This document shows, piece by piece, positions 33,872 through 43,297 of a stretch of DNA of 64,000 nucleotides. Under the pieces are notes generated by a model that did no database searches, was not told the DNA's origin, and saw nothing but the letters and a program-made list of their open reading frames with translations. The position numbers and the translations under genes were made by a program. The stretch spans positions 1-64,000 of the forward strand of contig CASFRL010000052.1 in assembly GCA_949297285.1 (NCBI GenBank). The letters run 5' to 3'. Origin of the DNA: an uncultured Bacteroidales bacterium (GTDB lineage Bacteria; Bacteroidota; Bacteroidia; Bacteroidales; Coprobacteraceae). The number at the start of each line of letters is the position of its first letter. Position 1 is the first letter of the stretch.

Positions 33872-33914
33872 AGGCACTATTTTTTTGTTCTACTTATTAT
33901 TAGAACGTGCCTAT
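33870..33914 (-). promoter_or_regulatory. Hairpin covering the small ORF's start codon
   Basis: On the minus strand ATAGGCAC pairs with GTGCCTAT and, inside it, GTTCTA pairs with TAGAAC, with a bulge of nine bases on the 3' side and an 8-base loop. The final AT of the outer arm is the first two bases of the ATG. Folding would hide the start, so translation is probably controlled by this structure. Confidence 0.6.
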
Positions 33915-33944
33915 TGGGTTTTTATTATTTCGATATGCTTTTTT

Positions 33945-34535
33945 TTATAAAGAAAGTTCTATTCGATTATCTTCGGCCATTTTTCTTATATTTAAAATGG
34001 CATATCTCATCCGTCCCAAAGCCGTATTGATACTTACCTTGGTAGCATCGGCAATCTCTTTGAAGCTCATGTTTTTATAGTAACGCATGATCAGAACCTC
34101 TTTTTGATTGTCGGGCAGTGCAGTTATCAGTTTACGAATGTCAGCACGAATTTGGGTTTGTACCAGAAAATCCTCGATTGTACCCTCGCTCAACTCTTTT
34201 CTGTTGAATATATCCGGGTTCATTTCATCGTTAGACAAGTGATTCTCATTTTTTTCTTGTCGGTAGTAATCGATGATCAAGTTATGCGCAATGCGGGAAA
34301 TCCACGACGGGAATTTTCCCGTTTCAACATAACGGCCCTGCTTTATTGTCATAATTACTTTTACGAAAGTTTCTTGAAAGATATCTTCCGTTAAGTCTTT
34401 ATCCTTGACTATGTAATATATGTAAGAATAAATACGGTTTTTGTATCTGTTTAGAAGGATATCAAAAGCCTCATTATTACCCTTTGAATAAAGTACGACC
34501 AGTTCTTCGTCTGCTCGTGATATTAAATTATTCAT
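33945..34535 (-). CDS. ECF RNA polymerase sigma factor
   Basis: The 196-residue protein has the ECF layout: region 2 (about 25-95, FDILLNRYKNRIYSYIYYIV, DKDLTEDIFQETFVKVIMTI, SWISRIAHNLIIDYYR) and region 4 (about 130-185, LPDNQKEVLIMRYYKNMSFK, IADATKVSINTALGRMRYAI). No anti-sigma factor gene lies beside it; downstream on the same strand is the 52-residue ORF. The unusual linker (NDEMNPDIFNRKELSEGTIE) is acidic. Its regulon and signal cannot be read from the window. Confidence 0.93.
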   Translation of the reverse strand: MNNLISRADEELVVLYSKGNNEAFDILLNRYKNRIYSYIYYIVKDKDLTEDIFQETFVKVIMTIKQGRYVETGKFPSWISRIAHNLIIDYYRQEKNENHLSNDEMNPDIFNRKELSEGTIEDFLVQTQIRADIRKLITALPDNQKEVLIMRYYKNMSFKEIADATKVSINTALGRMRYAILNIRKMAEDNRIELSL

Positions 34536-34786
34536 TACCTTGTAGTATGTTGGTTTAAGAGTAATATTCTTCTATAGGCTTTCGTTTTTTATTTATGTAG
34601 ATGAATTAATGATTTGCTGCAAATAAAATATATTTCTAAAACAAAAAAAAACATTGGGCTTATTTTTCCGTTCTTTAATTGAATATTTAACGGTTTTAAC
34701 AAGCAAAATGTTAATGATTTAAGGATTGGAAAATTTTCGAATAAAAAGATTTTAATAAGGGAAGTGTGTTTCTTCGGTATTATTTG

Positions 34787-34794
34787 TATTTTTG
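34787..34794 (+). promoter_or_regulatory. -7 box of the nucleotidyltransferase gene
   Basis: TATTTTTG fits TAnnTTTG and predicts a start near 34801, about 26 nt before the ATG. The rest of the 291-bp gap back to the sigma factor gene is AT-rich, with no other feature I can support. Confidence 0.5.
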
Positions 34795-34826
34795 TAGCTC
34801 GTTTACCAACTAAATTAACGTGAATT

Positions 34827-35726
34827 ATGAAACCTACATTATTTGTCTTGGCTGCCGGAATGGGTAGTCGTTATGGCGGATTGAAACAGCTTGACGGGCT
34901 TGGACCCAATGGCGAGACTATCATGGATTATTCTATTTTTGATGCAGTACGCGGAGGATTCGGCAAAGTTGTTTTTGTAATCAGACACTCTTTTGAGGAA
35001 GATTTTAGAGCAAAAATTTTGAAAAAATATGAGAATGTAATCCCCGTAGAGGTTGTATTTCAGGAATTGGACTATTTGCCTAAAGGATTTTCTCTTCCTG
35101 AAGGTCGTGAAAAGCCGTGGGGAACCAATCATGCTGTATTGATGGGAAAGGATGTGATTAAAGAACCTTTCGCTGTTATTAATGCAGATGATTTCTACGG
35201 ACGGGAAAGTTTTGCTGTTCTTGCCGATTATCTATCGAAATTGGAAGGGAAAAAGAATGAATACTGTATGGTTGGATATCGTGTAGGGAATACCCTGTCA
35301 GAAAGCGGTTCTGTTGCCCGTGGTGTTTGTGAGATGAATGACAAGAACGAGCTGACTTCTGTTGTAGAACGTACTCAAATAGAACGTCGCGACGGAAAAG
35401 TAATGTTCAAAGAGGGGGACGTTTGGACAGAAGTTGACGAAAATGCTCCGGTATCTATGAATATGTGGGGATTTACGCCCGATTATTTTAAATATTCAGA
35501 AGATTATTTTGTTCAGTTCTTGAAAGAGAATGCCGGAAATATAAAATCGGAATATTTCATTCCGCTGATGGTGAACCATTTGATCCAGAATAAAATTGCG
35601 ACAGTAAAAGTTTTGGATACTCCTTCCAAGTGGTTCGGGGTAACATACGCTTTAGATCGTCCGTATGTGGTAGATAAAATAAATGCGTTGATTGCAGCCG
35701 GAGAATATCCAGAAAAATTGTTCTGA
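34827..35726 (+). CDS. Sugar-nucleotide (NTP) transferase-like protein
   Basis: The 299-residue protein carries the nucleotidyltransferase signature LAAGMGSRYGGLKQLDGLGP at residues 8-27 and the acidic metal motif INADDFYGRESF (about 115-125). It resembles glucose-1-phosphate thymidylyl/uridylyltransferases but is a separate Bacteroidota branch, so the sugar is uncertain. It is monocistronic, with its own promoter and a strong bidirectional terminator before uvrA. Confidence 0.88.
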   Translation: MKPTLFVLAAGMGSRYGGLKQLDGLGPNGETIMDYSIFDAVRGGFGKVVFVIRHSFEEDFRAKILKKYENVIPVEVVFQELDYLPKGFSLPEGREKPWGTNHAVLMGKDVIKEPFAVINADDFYGRESFAVLADYLSKLEGKKNEYCMVGYRVGNTLSESGSVARGVCEMNDKNELTSVVERTQIERRDGKVMFKEGDVWTEVDENAPVSMNMWGFTPDYFKYSEDYFVQFLKENAGNIKSEYFIPLMVNHLIQNKIATVKVLDTPSKWFGVTYALDRPYVVDKINALIAAGEYPEKLF

Positions 35727-35754
35727 TAATTTGTAGGAATTAAAATGAAAAGAT

Positions 35755-35791
35755 AAAAAAGCATTTGAAATATTATTCAAATGCTTTTTTT
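35755..35791. terminator. Bidirectional terminator, nucleotidyltransferase and uvrA
   Basis: AAAAAAGCATTTGA (35755-35768) pairs with TCAAATGCTTTTTT (35777-35790). It serves both convergent genes. Confidence 0.9.
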
Positions 35792-35799
35792 ATTGATTT

Positions 35800-38580
35800 T
35801 TACAATTTGTCTTTCAAATATCTCCCGGTATAAGACTGTTTGCATCGGGCAATATCCTCAGGAGTTCCCGAGCATACGATATACCCACCTTTGTCTCCGC
35901 CTTCCGGACCCATGTCTATGACATAATCTGCGCATTTGATAACATCCATGTTATGTTCGATAATTACGACAGTATGCCCTTTTTCTATCAGGGAATCAAA
36001 AGCGCTCAGTAACGTTTTTATATCGTGAAAATGCAATCCGGTTGTCGGTTCATCGAAAACGAATATCGTAGGATCTTGTTTTTCGTTGCTTAAGAAATAG
36101 GCCAGTTTTACTCGTTGGTTTTCTCCTCCGGAAAGTGTTGACGACGCTTGTCCCAACTTGATATATCCCAATCCTACATCTTGCAAAGGTTTCAACCTTT
36201 TTATAATTTTCTTTTCAGTACTGCCCTGTTGTTCCGAGAAGAACTCAATAGCTTGGTTAATTGTCATTTCCAAGATATCGTTGATGTTTTTCCCCCTGTA
36301 CTCGATTTCGAGGATCTCTTGCTTGAATCTTTTCCCGTGACAACTTTCGCAGGTAAGGGTAATATCTGCCATAAACTGCATTTCAACGGTGATTGTGCCA
36401 TCTCCTTTGCACTCTTCGCAGCGACCGCCCTCTACATTGAACGAAAAGAACGCCGGGTTGAATCCCATCAGTTTTGCTGCTGGTTGTTCGGCATATAATT
36501 TTCGTATTTCATCAAATGCCTTTAAATATGTTGCCGGATTTGATCTTGAAGACTTTCCGATCGGATTTTGATCGACAAATTCGATATGTTTGACCATGTG
36601 CATATCTCCCGATAATCGGTTGAAGGTGCCCGGTAATTCTCCGTCTTCTTCATAAAATCTGGAGAGAGATTTGAAAAAAACATCTCTGACCAATGACGAC
36701 TTTCCTGATCCGCTGACTCCGGTAACGACAGTCATTACATGTAGAGGAAATATCGCATCAACTCCTTTCAAATTGTTATGGGCGGCCCCTTCTACTTTGA
36801 TATAGCTGTTCCATTTCCTTCGGTATGCAGGAGTTTCTATTTTTTCCTCTCCGGTAAGATAACGTACCGTATAACTTTTTGTTGCTTTTTCAAGTCTTGA
36901 TAAATCCCCTTGATAGACAACCTCACCACCTAAACGTCCGGCTTTAGGTCCGATATCGATAATGTAGTCGGCTGCACGAATTATTTCTTCGTCATGTTCT
37001 ACGACAATTACGGTATTACCCAAATTTTGCAGTTCTCTCAATACTTTTATCAGCAGAGCCGTATCGCGAGAATGTAGCCCGATACTGGGTTCGTCCAGAA
37101 TATACAAGGACCCTACTAAACTGCTACCCAAAGACGTTGCGAGATTGATTCGCTGACTTTCTCCTCCTGAGAGTGTAGATGAGAGTCTGTTTAAAGTCAG
37201 ATAGCCTAATCCGACATTTACTAAAAATCCGATTCTGTTTTTGATTTCGGTCAGTAATCTTTTGGCTACAATAGCATCATGCTCGTCCAGAGATAACGTG
37301 TCGAAAAAACTTTTCAAATCGGTAATCGGAAGGCTTGTTAATTCAGAAATCGATTTTCCTCCGATTTTTACATATTGCGCTTGCGGTTTCAAGCGTCCGC
37401 CTTTGCAATCGGGACAGATCGTTTTGCCTCTATATCGGGCAAGCATGACTCTGTATTGAATTTTGTATTGGTTTTCTTCAAGCATTTTGAAGAAATCGCG
37501 AATGCCTCCGAAAAGGTGGTTCCCATTCCATAGTAACTCTTTTTCCTGTTCTGTCAGTTGATAGTAGGGGCGGTGTATGGGAAAATGAGACTCTTCTGCT
37601 GCGCGGATCAGCTCTTTTTTCCATTCACTCATTTTTTCTCCTTTCCAGCACATGACAGCATCATCAAACACCGATAGCGCTTTATTGGGGATAACCAGAT
37701 TCTCGTCTATACCGATAACTTTGCCAAACCCTTCGCAAGTAGGACATGCCCCTACGGGACTGTTAAAACTGAACATGAGATCATTGGGTTCCTCGAATAC
37801 AATTCCGTCAGCTTCGAACCGTTTAGAAAATGTATGTTTTTCAATCCCTTTCTCGGTATAAAATTTAAGCATACATTCTCCTCGTCCTTCGAAAAATGCG
37901 GTTTCGGCAGAATCGGCCAAACGACTGATTGTATTTTTTTCGGAAGAAACGACCATTCGGTCGATTATTAGAAAAAGAGCCGTATTGTCTATATCTGTTG
38001 CATCGATTAGATCTTCGATGCGGATGGTTTTTTCTTGATATTCTACACGATTATATCCCTCTTTTAATAATATTTCGAGTTGTGTTTTTAGCGATCGCCC
38101 TTCAGAAATATGCAAGGTAGTGAGCACCGAAAAGCGAGTCCCTTCGGGATAATTCAGCATACATTGAATAATATCCTCGACCTGATGTTTCTTGACCTCT
38201 TTCCCTGATATCGGAGAAATTGTTTTTCCGATGCGGGCATACAATAGTCGTAAATAGTCATATATCTCAGTAGAAGTACCGACCGTAGACCTCGGATTTC
38301 GGGTATTTACTTTCTGCTCTATTGCGATTGCCGGAGGAATACCTTTTATGAAATCACATTCAGGTTTGCTCATGCGGCCCAAAAATTGTCGGGCATAGGC
38401 CGACAAGCTTTCGACATATCGCCGTTGCCCTTCGGCATACAGCGTGTCAAATGCCAGAGAGGATTTTCCAGATCCAGAAAGTCCTGTTATAACAATTAGC
38501 TTGTTTCGGGGAATCTCTATATCTATATTTTTGAGATTATTTACCCGAGCTCCTTTTACAAATATTGAATTATCGCTCAT
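35800..38580 (-). CDS. uvrA: UvrA, excision nuclease ATPase subunit
   Basis: At 926 residues this is a normal UvrA, the damage-recognition subunit of nucleotide excision repair. It has two ABC modules: Walker [21 protein letters not shown] and [16 protein letters not shown]; signatures [20 protein letters not shown] and [15 protein letters not shown]; Walker [16 protein letters not shown] and [15 protein letters not shown]. The zinc-finger cysteines are present: CPTC/CPDC in the first module, CEEC and CESC in the second. UvrB and UvrC are not in the window. TATCTTTG (minus strand, 38616-38609) 29 bp upstream is its promoter. Confidence 0.97.
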   Translation of the reverse strand: MSDNSIFVKGARVNNLKNIDIEIPRNKLIVITGLSGSGKSSLAFDTLYAEGQRRYVESLSAYARQFLGRMSKPECDFIKGIPPAIAIEQKVNTRNPRSTVGTSTEIYDYLRLLYARIGKTISPISGKEVKKHQVEDIIQCMLNYPEGTRFSVLTTLHISEGRSLKTQLEILLKEGYNRVEYQEKTIRIEDLIDATDIDNTALFLIIDRMVVSSEKNTISRLADSAETAFFEGRGECMLKFYTEKGIEKHTFSKRFEADGIVFEEPNDLMFSFNSPVGACPTCEGFGKVIGIDENLVIPNKALSVFDDAVMCWKGEKMSEWKKELIRAAEESHFPIHRPYYQLTEQEKELLWNGNHLFGGIRDFFKMLEENQYKIQYRVMLARYRGKTICPDCKGGRLKPQAQYVKIGGKSISELTSLPITDLKSFFDTLSLDEHDAIVAKRLLTEIKNRIGFLVNVGLGYLTLNRLSSTLSGGESQRINLATSLGSSLVGSLYILDEPSIGLHSRDTALLIKVLRELQNLGNTVIVVEHDEEIIRAADYIIDIGPKAGRLGGEVVYQGDLSRLEKATKSYTVRYLTGEEKIETPAYRRKWNSYIKVEGAAHNNLKGVDAIFPLHVMTVVTGVSGSGKSSLVRDVFFKSLSRFYEEDGELPGTFNRLSGDMHMVKHIEFVDQNPIGKSSRSNPATYLKAFDEIRKLYAEQPAAKLMGFNPAFFSFNVEGGRCEECKGDGTITVEMQFMADITLTCESCHGKRFKQEILEIEYRGKNINDILEMTINQAIEFFSEQQGSTEKKIIKRLKPLQDVGLGYIKLGQASSTLSGGENQRVKLAYFLSNEKQDPTIFVFDEPTTGLHFHDIKTLLSAFDSLIEKGHTVVIIEHNMDVIKCADYVIDMGPEGGDKGGYIVCSGTPEDIARCKQSYTGRYLKDKL

Positions 38581-38608
38581 GTTCGCTGGTCAAATCAAAA
38601 TCGACCTG

Positions 38609-38616
38609 CAAAGATA
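38609..38616 (-). promoter_or_regulatory. -7 box of uvrA
   Basis: TATCTTTG on the minus strand, 29 bp from the uvrA start. No SOS-type box is evident. Confidence 0.55.
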
Positions 38617-38770
38617 ATACTTAAAAACGGATGTAAAAAAAAGGTTTATCTCTTTCAGATACATTATAGATATTTTTTTCTCTTTGGGTATTTAACGGTA
38701 GAAAAATAAAATAATTGAAAAAAAGAGAGAATATTTAGTGTTGAAAAAATAAAAGACATCTGTTTTTTGT

Positions 38771-38778
38771 TAACTTTG
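38771..38778 (+). promoter_or_regulatory. -7 box of the YtxH operon
   Basis: TAACTTTG fits TAnnTTTG; a transcript from near 38785 would have a leader of about 18 nt. The -33 box is not well spaced (TTG at 38741). Confidence 0.5.
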
Positions 38779-38802
38779 TAATAGCACTAAAAATAAATGA
38801 TT

Positions 38803-39012
38803 ATGAAAAATTTATCAGTATTGTTCGCTTTCTTGGGTGGTGCAGCCGTTGGTGCCGCATTGGGTGTATTGTTTGCTCCGGAAAAGGGTGTAGATACCCG
38901 TAAACGTATTTGTCAACTTCTTCGTGAAAAAGGAATTAAATTGAACCATCAAGAAATGGATGAATTGGTGGATCAGATTACCACAGAATTGACTTCGGAT
39001 AATAAAGAGTAA
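38803..39012 (+). CDS. YtxH-domain membrane protein
   Basis: The start is ATG 38803 (MKNLSVLFAFLGGAAVGAALG); an ATG six bases upstream is possible. The 69-residue protein has one glycine/alanine-rich helix followed by APEKGVDTRKRI, the YtxH pattern (helix, then APxxGxxTR). The C-terminal half is a charged helix. YtxH proteins are linked to envelope or general stress. It heads a three-gene cassette of small membrane proteins. Confidence 0.88.
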   Translation: MKNLSVLFAFLGGAAVGAALGVLFAPEKGVDTRKRICQLLREKGIKLNHQEMDELVDQITTELTSDNKE

Positions 39013-39022
39013 AAGAACTTTT

Positions 39023-39059
39023 AGGACAAGTATGGTATGCATAAGATCATACTTGTCCT
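39023..39059. repeat. Perfect 12-bp inverted repeat between ytxH and holin-like genes
   Basis: AGGACAAGTATG (39023-39034) and CATACTTGTCCT (39048-39059) are exact complements around a 13-base spacer. There is no T run, so it is not a normal terminator; an RNA processing or stability hairpin, or a DNA operator, fits better. Confidence 0.75.
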
Positions 39060-39075
39060 GTAATGTCTGTATTTT

Positions 39076-39429
39076 ATGACAAACAATGACTATAAACCAA
39101 CATCTATACATCAATTGATTTCTGAAATCAAAGAATATTTTGGCTTACAAAGAGATTTGTTAAAGGTAGAAAGTGTTGAGAAACTTACTATTCTTATTTC
39201 GGCATTTATTGTTTTGTTGATAGCTATTATTCTTAGTGGAGGAGCTCTATTTTATTTACTTTTTGCTTTAGCTTATTTACTTGAACCGATTATCGGTATG
39301 ATAGGCGCTTTTGTGATTATTAGCGGCATTTGTTTATTGATATTGGCCATTGTTATACTATTGAAAAAACAGCTTATAATCAATCCGATAGTTCGATTTT
39401 TATACAAATTGTTTTTAAAGAATATATGA
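39076..39429 (+). CDS. Phage-holin-like (DUF1469) membrane protein
   Basis: The 117-residue protein has an amphipathic N-terminus (IHQLISEIKEYFGLQRDLLK, with a helix rich in E and K) and two membrane helices (about 43-66 and 77-95). That is the layout of the putative Actinobacteriophage-holin/DUF1469 family, despite no phage context. Such proteins occur widely beside YtxH genes in Bacteroidota and probably act in envelope stability. It overlaps the next gene by 4 bp (ATGA). Confidence 0.8.
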   Translation: MTNNDYKPTSIHQLISEIKEYFGLQRDLLKVESVEKLTILISAFIVLLIAIILSGGALFYLLFALAYLLEPIIGMIGAFVIISGICLLILAIVILLKKQLIINPIVRFLYKLFLKNI

Positions 39430-39668
39430 ATACTCGGGAAAGGAAAATGACATTGGAAGATTTGTCGATCCGTAAACGCGAACTTCGGAAACGGGTCGAT
39501 GATCAACGAGGTAAGATTATCAAAACTTACAATACGTTGACCGAACCTTTTACTTTTAATGCGGTGAATACATCGTTAATAAAAAAAATAACGACCGGGT
39601 TTGCTATATTCGATGGTTTTATGATCGGATTGAAGATTATTCGTAAAATAAAAACGCTGTTTCGTTGA
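39426..39668 (+). CDS. Small basic membrane-associated protein
   Basis: The start ATG 39426 overlaps the previous stop. The 80-residue protein is very basic at the N-terminus (MNTRERKMTLEDLSIRKREL), and its last 30 residues are moderately hydrophobic (ITTGFAIFDGFMIGLKIIRK). No known domain. Its tight coupling to the YtxH and holin-like genes makes it the third member of that cassette. Confidence 0.75.
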   Translation: MNTRERKMTLEDLSIRKRELRKRVDDQRGKIIKTYNTLTEPFTFNAVNTSLIKKITTGFAIFDGFMIGLKIIRKIKTLFR

Positions 39669-39709
39669 TGTAGGTTAAAATATTGAAGTTGTAGATAAAT
39701 AAGATTTTT

Positions 39710-39741
39710 TTTGGAAAAATGCTATAATGCTTCTATATTTG
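39710..39741 (+). promoter_or_regulatory. Promoter of the 179-residue lipoprotein gene
   Basis: TTTG at 39710-39713 and TATATTTG at 39734-39741, spacing 20; this is close to the ideal consensus. Confidence 0.7.
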
Positions 39742-39799
39742 TGGTCAGTTTTTAAAATCAGGTTTAATTAATGTAAGACTAAAAAAAGTAAACGTAAGT

Positions 39800-40339
39800 A
39801 TGAAAAAAAATTTATTCTATTTGTTTATAGCTCTATTTGCTACAACATTTATGACAGCATGTGATAAAGATGATGATAAAGATGTAGATAAGACTGCAGA
39901 AACTATTGCGAAAGAAACAGGCTCTTATACTCAAGGAAAAATATCGATATATATTTTGGGCGATGCTATTGGTAGTTGGAACGAATTGCCTGAAACAGCA
40001 GATATCGAAGTAACTCAGAACTTGAATGTGGAACTTACTTCTAATGAGGCAGCAAGCATTGATTTGACAATTAAGGATTTGGATTTGACGAATGGATCAG
40101 ATCCGAATGCAGATCGTATGACTCTTTCTGTACCGGGTGTACCGGTAACGGCCGCAGATGGATCTTTAGTGATTAACTCTACAAGTAAAACTTGGTCTGT
40201 ACCTATCATGAGCGGTTTTTTTGCTGATGTAAATAAGATTGAGGGTACGATTAAAGACGGTCAAATGAATCTTCAGTTATCTGCATTCCAGAATGATTTG
40301 GAACAGTATGTGTATATTGCAGTTGCAGTTGCCAAATAA
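39800..40339 (+). CDS. Lipoprotein, lipocalin/calycin-like
   Basis: The 179-residue product has a lipoprotein signal ending FMTAC (Cys about residue 21), then an acidic linker DKDDDKDVDK. A beta-rich domain follows (GSYTQGKISIYILGD, then ITSTSKTWSVPI-type strands) resembling the small calycin-like lipoproteins of Bacteroidales (the DUF4840/DUF4925 type). Acidic residues just after the lipidated cysteine could be a surface-export (LES-type) signal. Function unknown. It is monocistronic, with a good promoter and terminator. Confidence 0.8.
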   Translation: MKKNLFYLFIALFATTFMTACDKDDDKDVDKTAETIAKETGSYTQGKISIYILGDAIGSWNELPETADIEVTQNLNVELTSNEAASIDLTIKDLDLTNGSDPNADRMTLSVPGVPVTAADGSLVINSTSKTWSVPIMSGFFADVNKIEGTIKDGQMNLQLSAFQNDLEQYVYIAVAVAK

Positions 40340-40362
40340 TAAAATACTATATAATATAACGA

Positions 40363-40399
40363 AAGGTGTTGCCCGTATTGCAGGCAACACCTTTTTTGT
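40363..40399 (+). terminator. Terminator after the lipoprotein gene
   Basis: AAGGTGTTGCC (40363-40373) pairs with GGCAACACCTT (40383-40393), followed by six T. The next ~190 bp hold no supportable gene. Confidence 0.88.
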
Positions 40400-40591
40400 A
40401 ATCGTTAATCTATCTATAATCGGAAAACTTTATTCATTGGATATTTGTTTTTTATAGTACATAATTACATATTTTATGAGGGATGATAGCTGATTTGTAG
40501 TGTTGACAAATGTGATTTTCGGGAAGATCTGGATAGAACTGCTTGGATGAATAAATTAAGAAAACTCCTGAAATAATTTGAATAATAAGAC

Positions 40592-40599
40592 TATCTTTG
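40592..40599 (+). promoter_or_regulatory. -7 box before the TPR gene
   Basis: TATCTTTG fits the -7 consensus and predicts a start near 40606, 25 nt before ATG 40631. No -33 box at the right distance. It would serve the TPR gene, prmA and the LacI gene. Confidence 0.5.
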
Positions 40600-40630
40600 C
40601 ACGGTGATAAAATCTTTTAGTTAATTGAAG

Positions 40631-41374
40631 ATGAAACGAATTTTTTTTGTTGTTACTCTATTTATATGTGCTCTATGCAATATCGAAGCACAACAAATCA
40701 ATTATAAGGCTACGGCGTTCAATTTGTTCCTGAACGGAAAAATGACCCAATGGACATGGTTGATCAATAAGATGACTTCAGACCCTAAAATGCAGAATGA
40801 AGAGGGGCAGATAGAGATTTTGACATATTATTATGGTTTGGTTGGACATTTGATGGATGCCGGTCAGAAGAAACAAGCTTCGGAAAATCTGCAAAAAGCC
40901 AATAAACTTGCGGCACAGTTATACAAGACAGCTCCGAATAATCCTGTTTTACTTGGGCTTATGGCCAATCTGACAGGCTTTCAGATAGCCCTTTCTCCCT
41001 TGAAAGCAACAACTTTGGCAAAAGGCATGATGAATAAAGCCAAGCAGGCCATAGCTAAAGGCCCAGACGATCCGTATGTAAATATTCTATATTCGAATAT
41101 ATTGTTTTATATGCCGGATATTTTTGGCGGAGATACCGAAAAATCGCTTCAAGGTTATAAAAAAGCCTTGCAGATTATGGATGCAAATCCTGAATTGAAA
41201 AAGAATAATTGGATGTATGTTCAGGTAATGGTGACGATCGGAGTGGTAGAAGAAAAACAAGAAAATTATGCAGAAGCCCAGAAGATGTATCGAAGGGTTT
41301 TGCAATTATATCCCGAATATGCACATGTAAAAAATGTCACATATCCCCGTTTGTTGGAAAAAATGAAGGGTTGA
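40631..41374 (+). CDS. Exported TPR-repeat protein
   Basis: The start is ATG 40631 (MKRIFFVVTLFICALCNIEAQ, signal peptide); an in-frame TTG upstream is ignored. The 247-residue product is all-helical: helices in the middle (ASENLQKANKLAAQLYKTAP) and a clear TPR unit at the C-terminus (VMVTIGVVEEKQENYAEAQK, then MYRRVLQLYPEYAHVKN). It is probably periplasmic. It is 24 bp before prmA and likely co-transcribed with it, without an obvious functional link. Confidence 0.8.
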   Translation: MKRIFFVVTLFICALCNIEAQQINYKATAFNLFLNGKMTQWTWLINKMTSDPKMQNEEGQIEILTYYYGLVGHLMDAGQKKQASENLQKANKLAAQLYKTAPNNPVLLGLMANLTGFQIALSPLKATTLAKGMMNKAKQAIAKGPDDPYVNILYSNILFYMPDIFGGDTEKSLQGYKKALQIMDANPELKKNNWMYVQVMVTIGVVEEKQENYAEAQKMYRRVLQLYPEYAHVKNVTYPRLLEKMKG

Positions 41375-41398
41375 TCTCATCTTGTAGAGTTTAAAGTT

Positions 41399-42247
41399 AT
41401 GAATTATATTGAAGTTAAAATAACGCTTACCCCTTGCACGGATGTATGTACCGATTTGCTCTCAGCTTTTTTAGGTGAAATCGGATTCGAAAGTTTTATG
41501 CCTTTTGAAAACGGACTGTTGGCATATATACAACAGCCGTTGTTTGACGAACGTTTGATGAAACAACAGTTCGCTTTAATTCCGGTTGATTGTGCAATCG
41601 ATTATACAATATCGGAAATCCCCGATCGTAATTGGAATGAAGAGTGGGAAAAGAATTATTTTACGCCCATTTTGATTAAGGATAGATGTGTTGTACACAG
41701 CTCTTTTCATACGGATATTCCCAAAGTAGAATACGATATTTTGATAGATCCCAAGATGTCGTTTGGAACAGGACATCATGAGACAACAAGTTCGATGATG
41801 GAAATGATGCTCGAAACGTCGTTTGTTGGTAAGACCGTTTTGGATATGGGATGTGGAACGGCCATATTAGCGATATTGGCGAGTTTGCGAGGTGCAAAAT
41901 CAGTTACAGCAGTCGATATTGATGAGTGGGCCTATAAAAATGCTTGTGAAAATGTATCATTAAATCATATTTCGAATATCGAGGTTTTGTTAGGCGGTTC
42001 GGAGCGAATCGTCGGAAATAAATACGATATTATCTTGGCAAATATAAACCGCAATATCTTGTTGGAAAATATGAAAACTTATGCATCTTGTATGAGTGAA
42101 AATTCGGAGCTTTATATGAGTGGATTTTACAAAGAAGATATTCCGGTTATATGTGAAGAGGCTGAGCGGTGCGGATTGATAATGGAAAGCTATATCGAAA
42201 AAAAGCGTTGGGTAGGAACTAAATTTGTAAAGAAAGAAAAAGCATGA
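41399..42247 (+). CDS. prmA: Ribosomal protein L11 methyltransferase
   Basis: The 282-residue protein has the PrmA layout: an N-terminal substrate-recognition domain (EVKITLTPCTDVCTDLLSAF), a linker with NWNEEWEKNYFTPI, the helix-preceding motif FGTGHHETT, and the SAM-binding motif VLDMGCGTAILAI. A C-terminal DIILANINRNILLENM completes the Rossmann methyltransferase. It trimethylates ribosomal protein L11. Its stop overlaps the LacI-type start in ATGA. Confidence 0.93.
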   Translation: MNYIEVKITLTPCTDVCTDLLSAFLGEIGFESFMPFENGLLAYIQQPLFDERLMKQQFALIPVDCAIDYTISEIPDRNWNEEWEKNYFTPILIKDRCVVHSSFHTDIPKVEYDILIDPKMSFGTGHHETTSSMMEMMLETSFVGKTVLDMGCGTAILAILASLRGAKSVTAVDIDEWAYKNACENVSLNHISNIEVLLGGSERIVGNKYDIILANINRNILLENMKTYASCMSENSELYMSGFYKEDIPVICEEAERCGLIMESYIEKKRWVGTKFVKKEKA

Positions 42248-43278
42248 ATCCGTTGCAGAAAGTTACGATATATGATTTGGCAAAAGAGTTGAATACTTCG
42301 GCTTCAACTGTTTCGCGAGCTTTGCAAAATCATCCGAGAATTAGCGATAAAATGAAAAAGGCCGTGTTGGAACTTGCCGAAAAAATGAACTATCATCCCG
42401 ACCCGATTGCACACCATTTAAGGACAGGAAAAGGTTCTGTGATCGGAGTTATCGTTCCACGAATCGACCGCCATTTTTTTGCTTCTGTGATCGGAGGTAT
42501 TGAGAGCGTTGCTCACGCTGCCGGTTATAGTGTATTGGTTTCCCAATCGAACGAACATTGGGAAGAGGAGAAAAATATTGTAAAAACGATGCTTGCCAAA
42601 AAAATTGATGGATTGGCCGTATCGCTTGCTTCAGAAACAATAGACTATAAACATTTCGATGCTGCAATCAATAGGGGAGTGCCTGTCGTCTTTTTTGACC
42701 GGGTTCCGTTGGAAAAGAAAAGCAGTTGTGTCAGGATCGATAATCGTATAGCAGCATATAATGCCGTTAGGCATCTTATCGATCAAGGTTGCACCCGTAT
42801 TGCTCATTTGGCCGGTCCACAAACGATCAGTGTTTACAAAGATCGTCAAGAGGGTTATCTTCAAGCCTTAAAAGATGCAGGTATTTCTATAAATCCTTCT
42901 TTAATCTATGAAAACAGTATAACCTTGGCGACTGGAGAAAAAGCCGGAGAAAAAATCCTTGAATTGGCAGATCGTCCCGATGCTATTTTTTGCGCCGGAG
43001 ACTATTCGGCTATGGGCGTAATGCATGTTTTAAGAAAAAACGGAGTGCAAATTCCCGAAGATGTTGCAATTGTCGGATTTGCCAACGAGCCTTTTGATTC
43101 TTTTGTCGACCCGCCATTAAGTTCTGTCGATCAAGTCAATAAAAAAATGGGTGAGACTGTTGCAGAAGTCTTGTTGGAAGAATTGTCGGTTGATCTTGAA
43201 GATAGAGAATGGGCCGATAAAGTATTGCAACCCTCTTTGATAATAAGAGAATCATCGATTAAAAAACGTGATAAATAA
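42244..43278 (+). CDS. LacI-family regulator of the kdu genes
   Basis: The 344-residue protein has an N-terminal LacI HTH (TIYDLAKELNTSASTVSRAL, hinge YHPDPIAHHLRTGKGSVIGV) and a periplasmic-binding-protein-like effector domain (about 62-340: IGVIVPRIDRHFFASVIGG, VFFDRVPLE, FCAGDYSAMGVMHVL, VGFANEPFDSFVDPPLSSVD). It lies 145 bp upstream of kduI, whose promoter carries an 18-bp palindrome of LacI type, so it probably represses kduI-kduD-DUF4861. The inducer is inferred to be a uronate-derived ketosugar. It is translationally coupled to prmA. Confidence 0.92.
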   Translation: MNPLQKVTIYDLAKELNTSASTVSRALQNHPRISDKMKKAVLELAEKMNYHPDPIAHHLRTGKGSVIGVIVPRIDRHFFASVIGGIESVAHAAGYSVLVSQSNEHWEEEKNIVKTMLAKKIDGLAVSLASETIDYKHFDAAINRGVPVVFFDRVPLEKKSSCVRIDNRIAAYNAVRHLIDQGCTRIAHLAGPQTISVYKDRQEGYLQALKDAGISINPSLIYENSITLATGEKAGEKILELADRPDAIFCAGDYSAMGVMHVLRKNGVQIPEDVAIVGFANEPFDSFVDPPLSSVDQVNKKMGETVAEVLLEELSVDLEDREWADKVLQPSLIIRESSIKKRDK

Positions 43279-43297
43279 AAAAAAATCGCTTAAGTCA

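Noticed and set aside
40485-40577. Open stretch of 28 codons (ending in a lysine-rich helix) in the gap before the TPR gene
   Set aside because: It has no start codon at its head and overlaps no known family. Possibly a gene remnant, but too little evidence.
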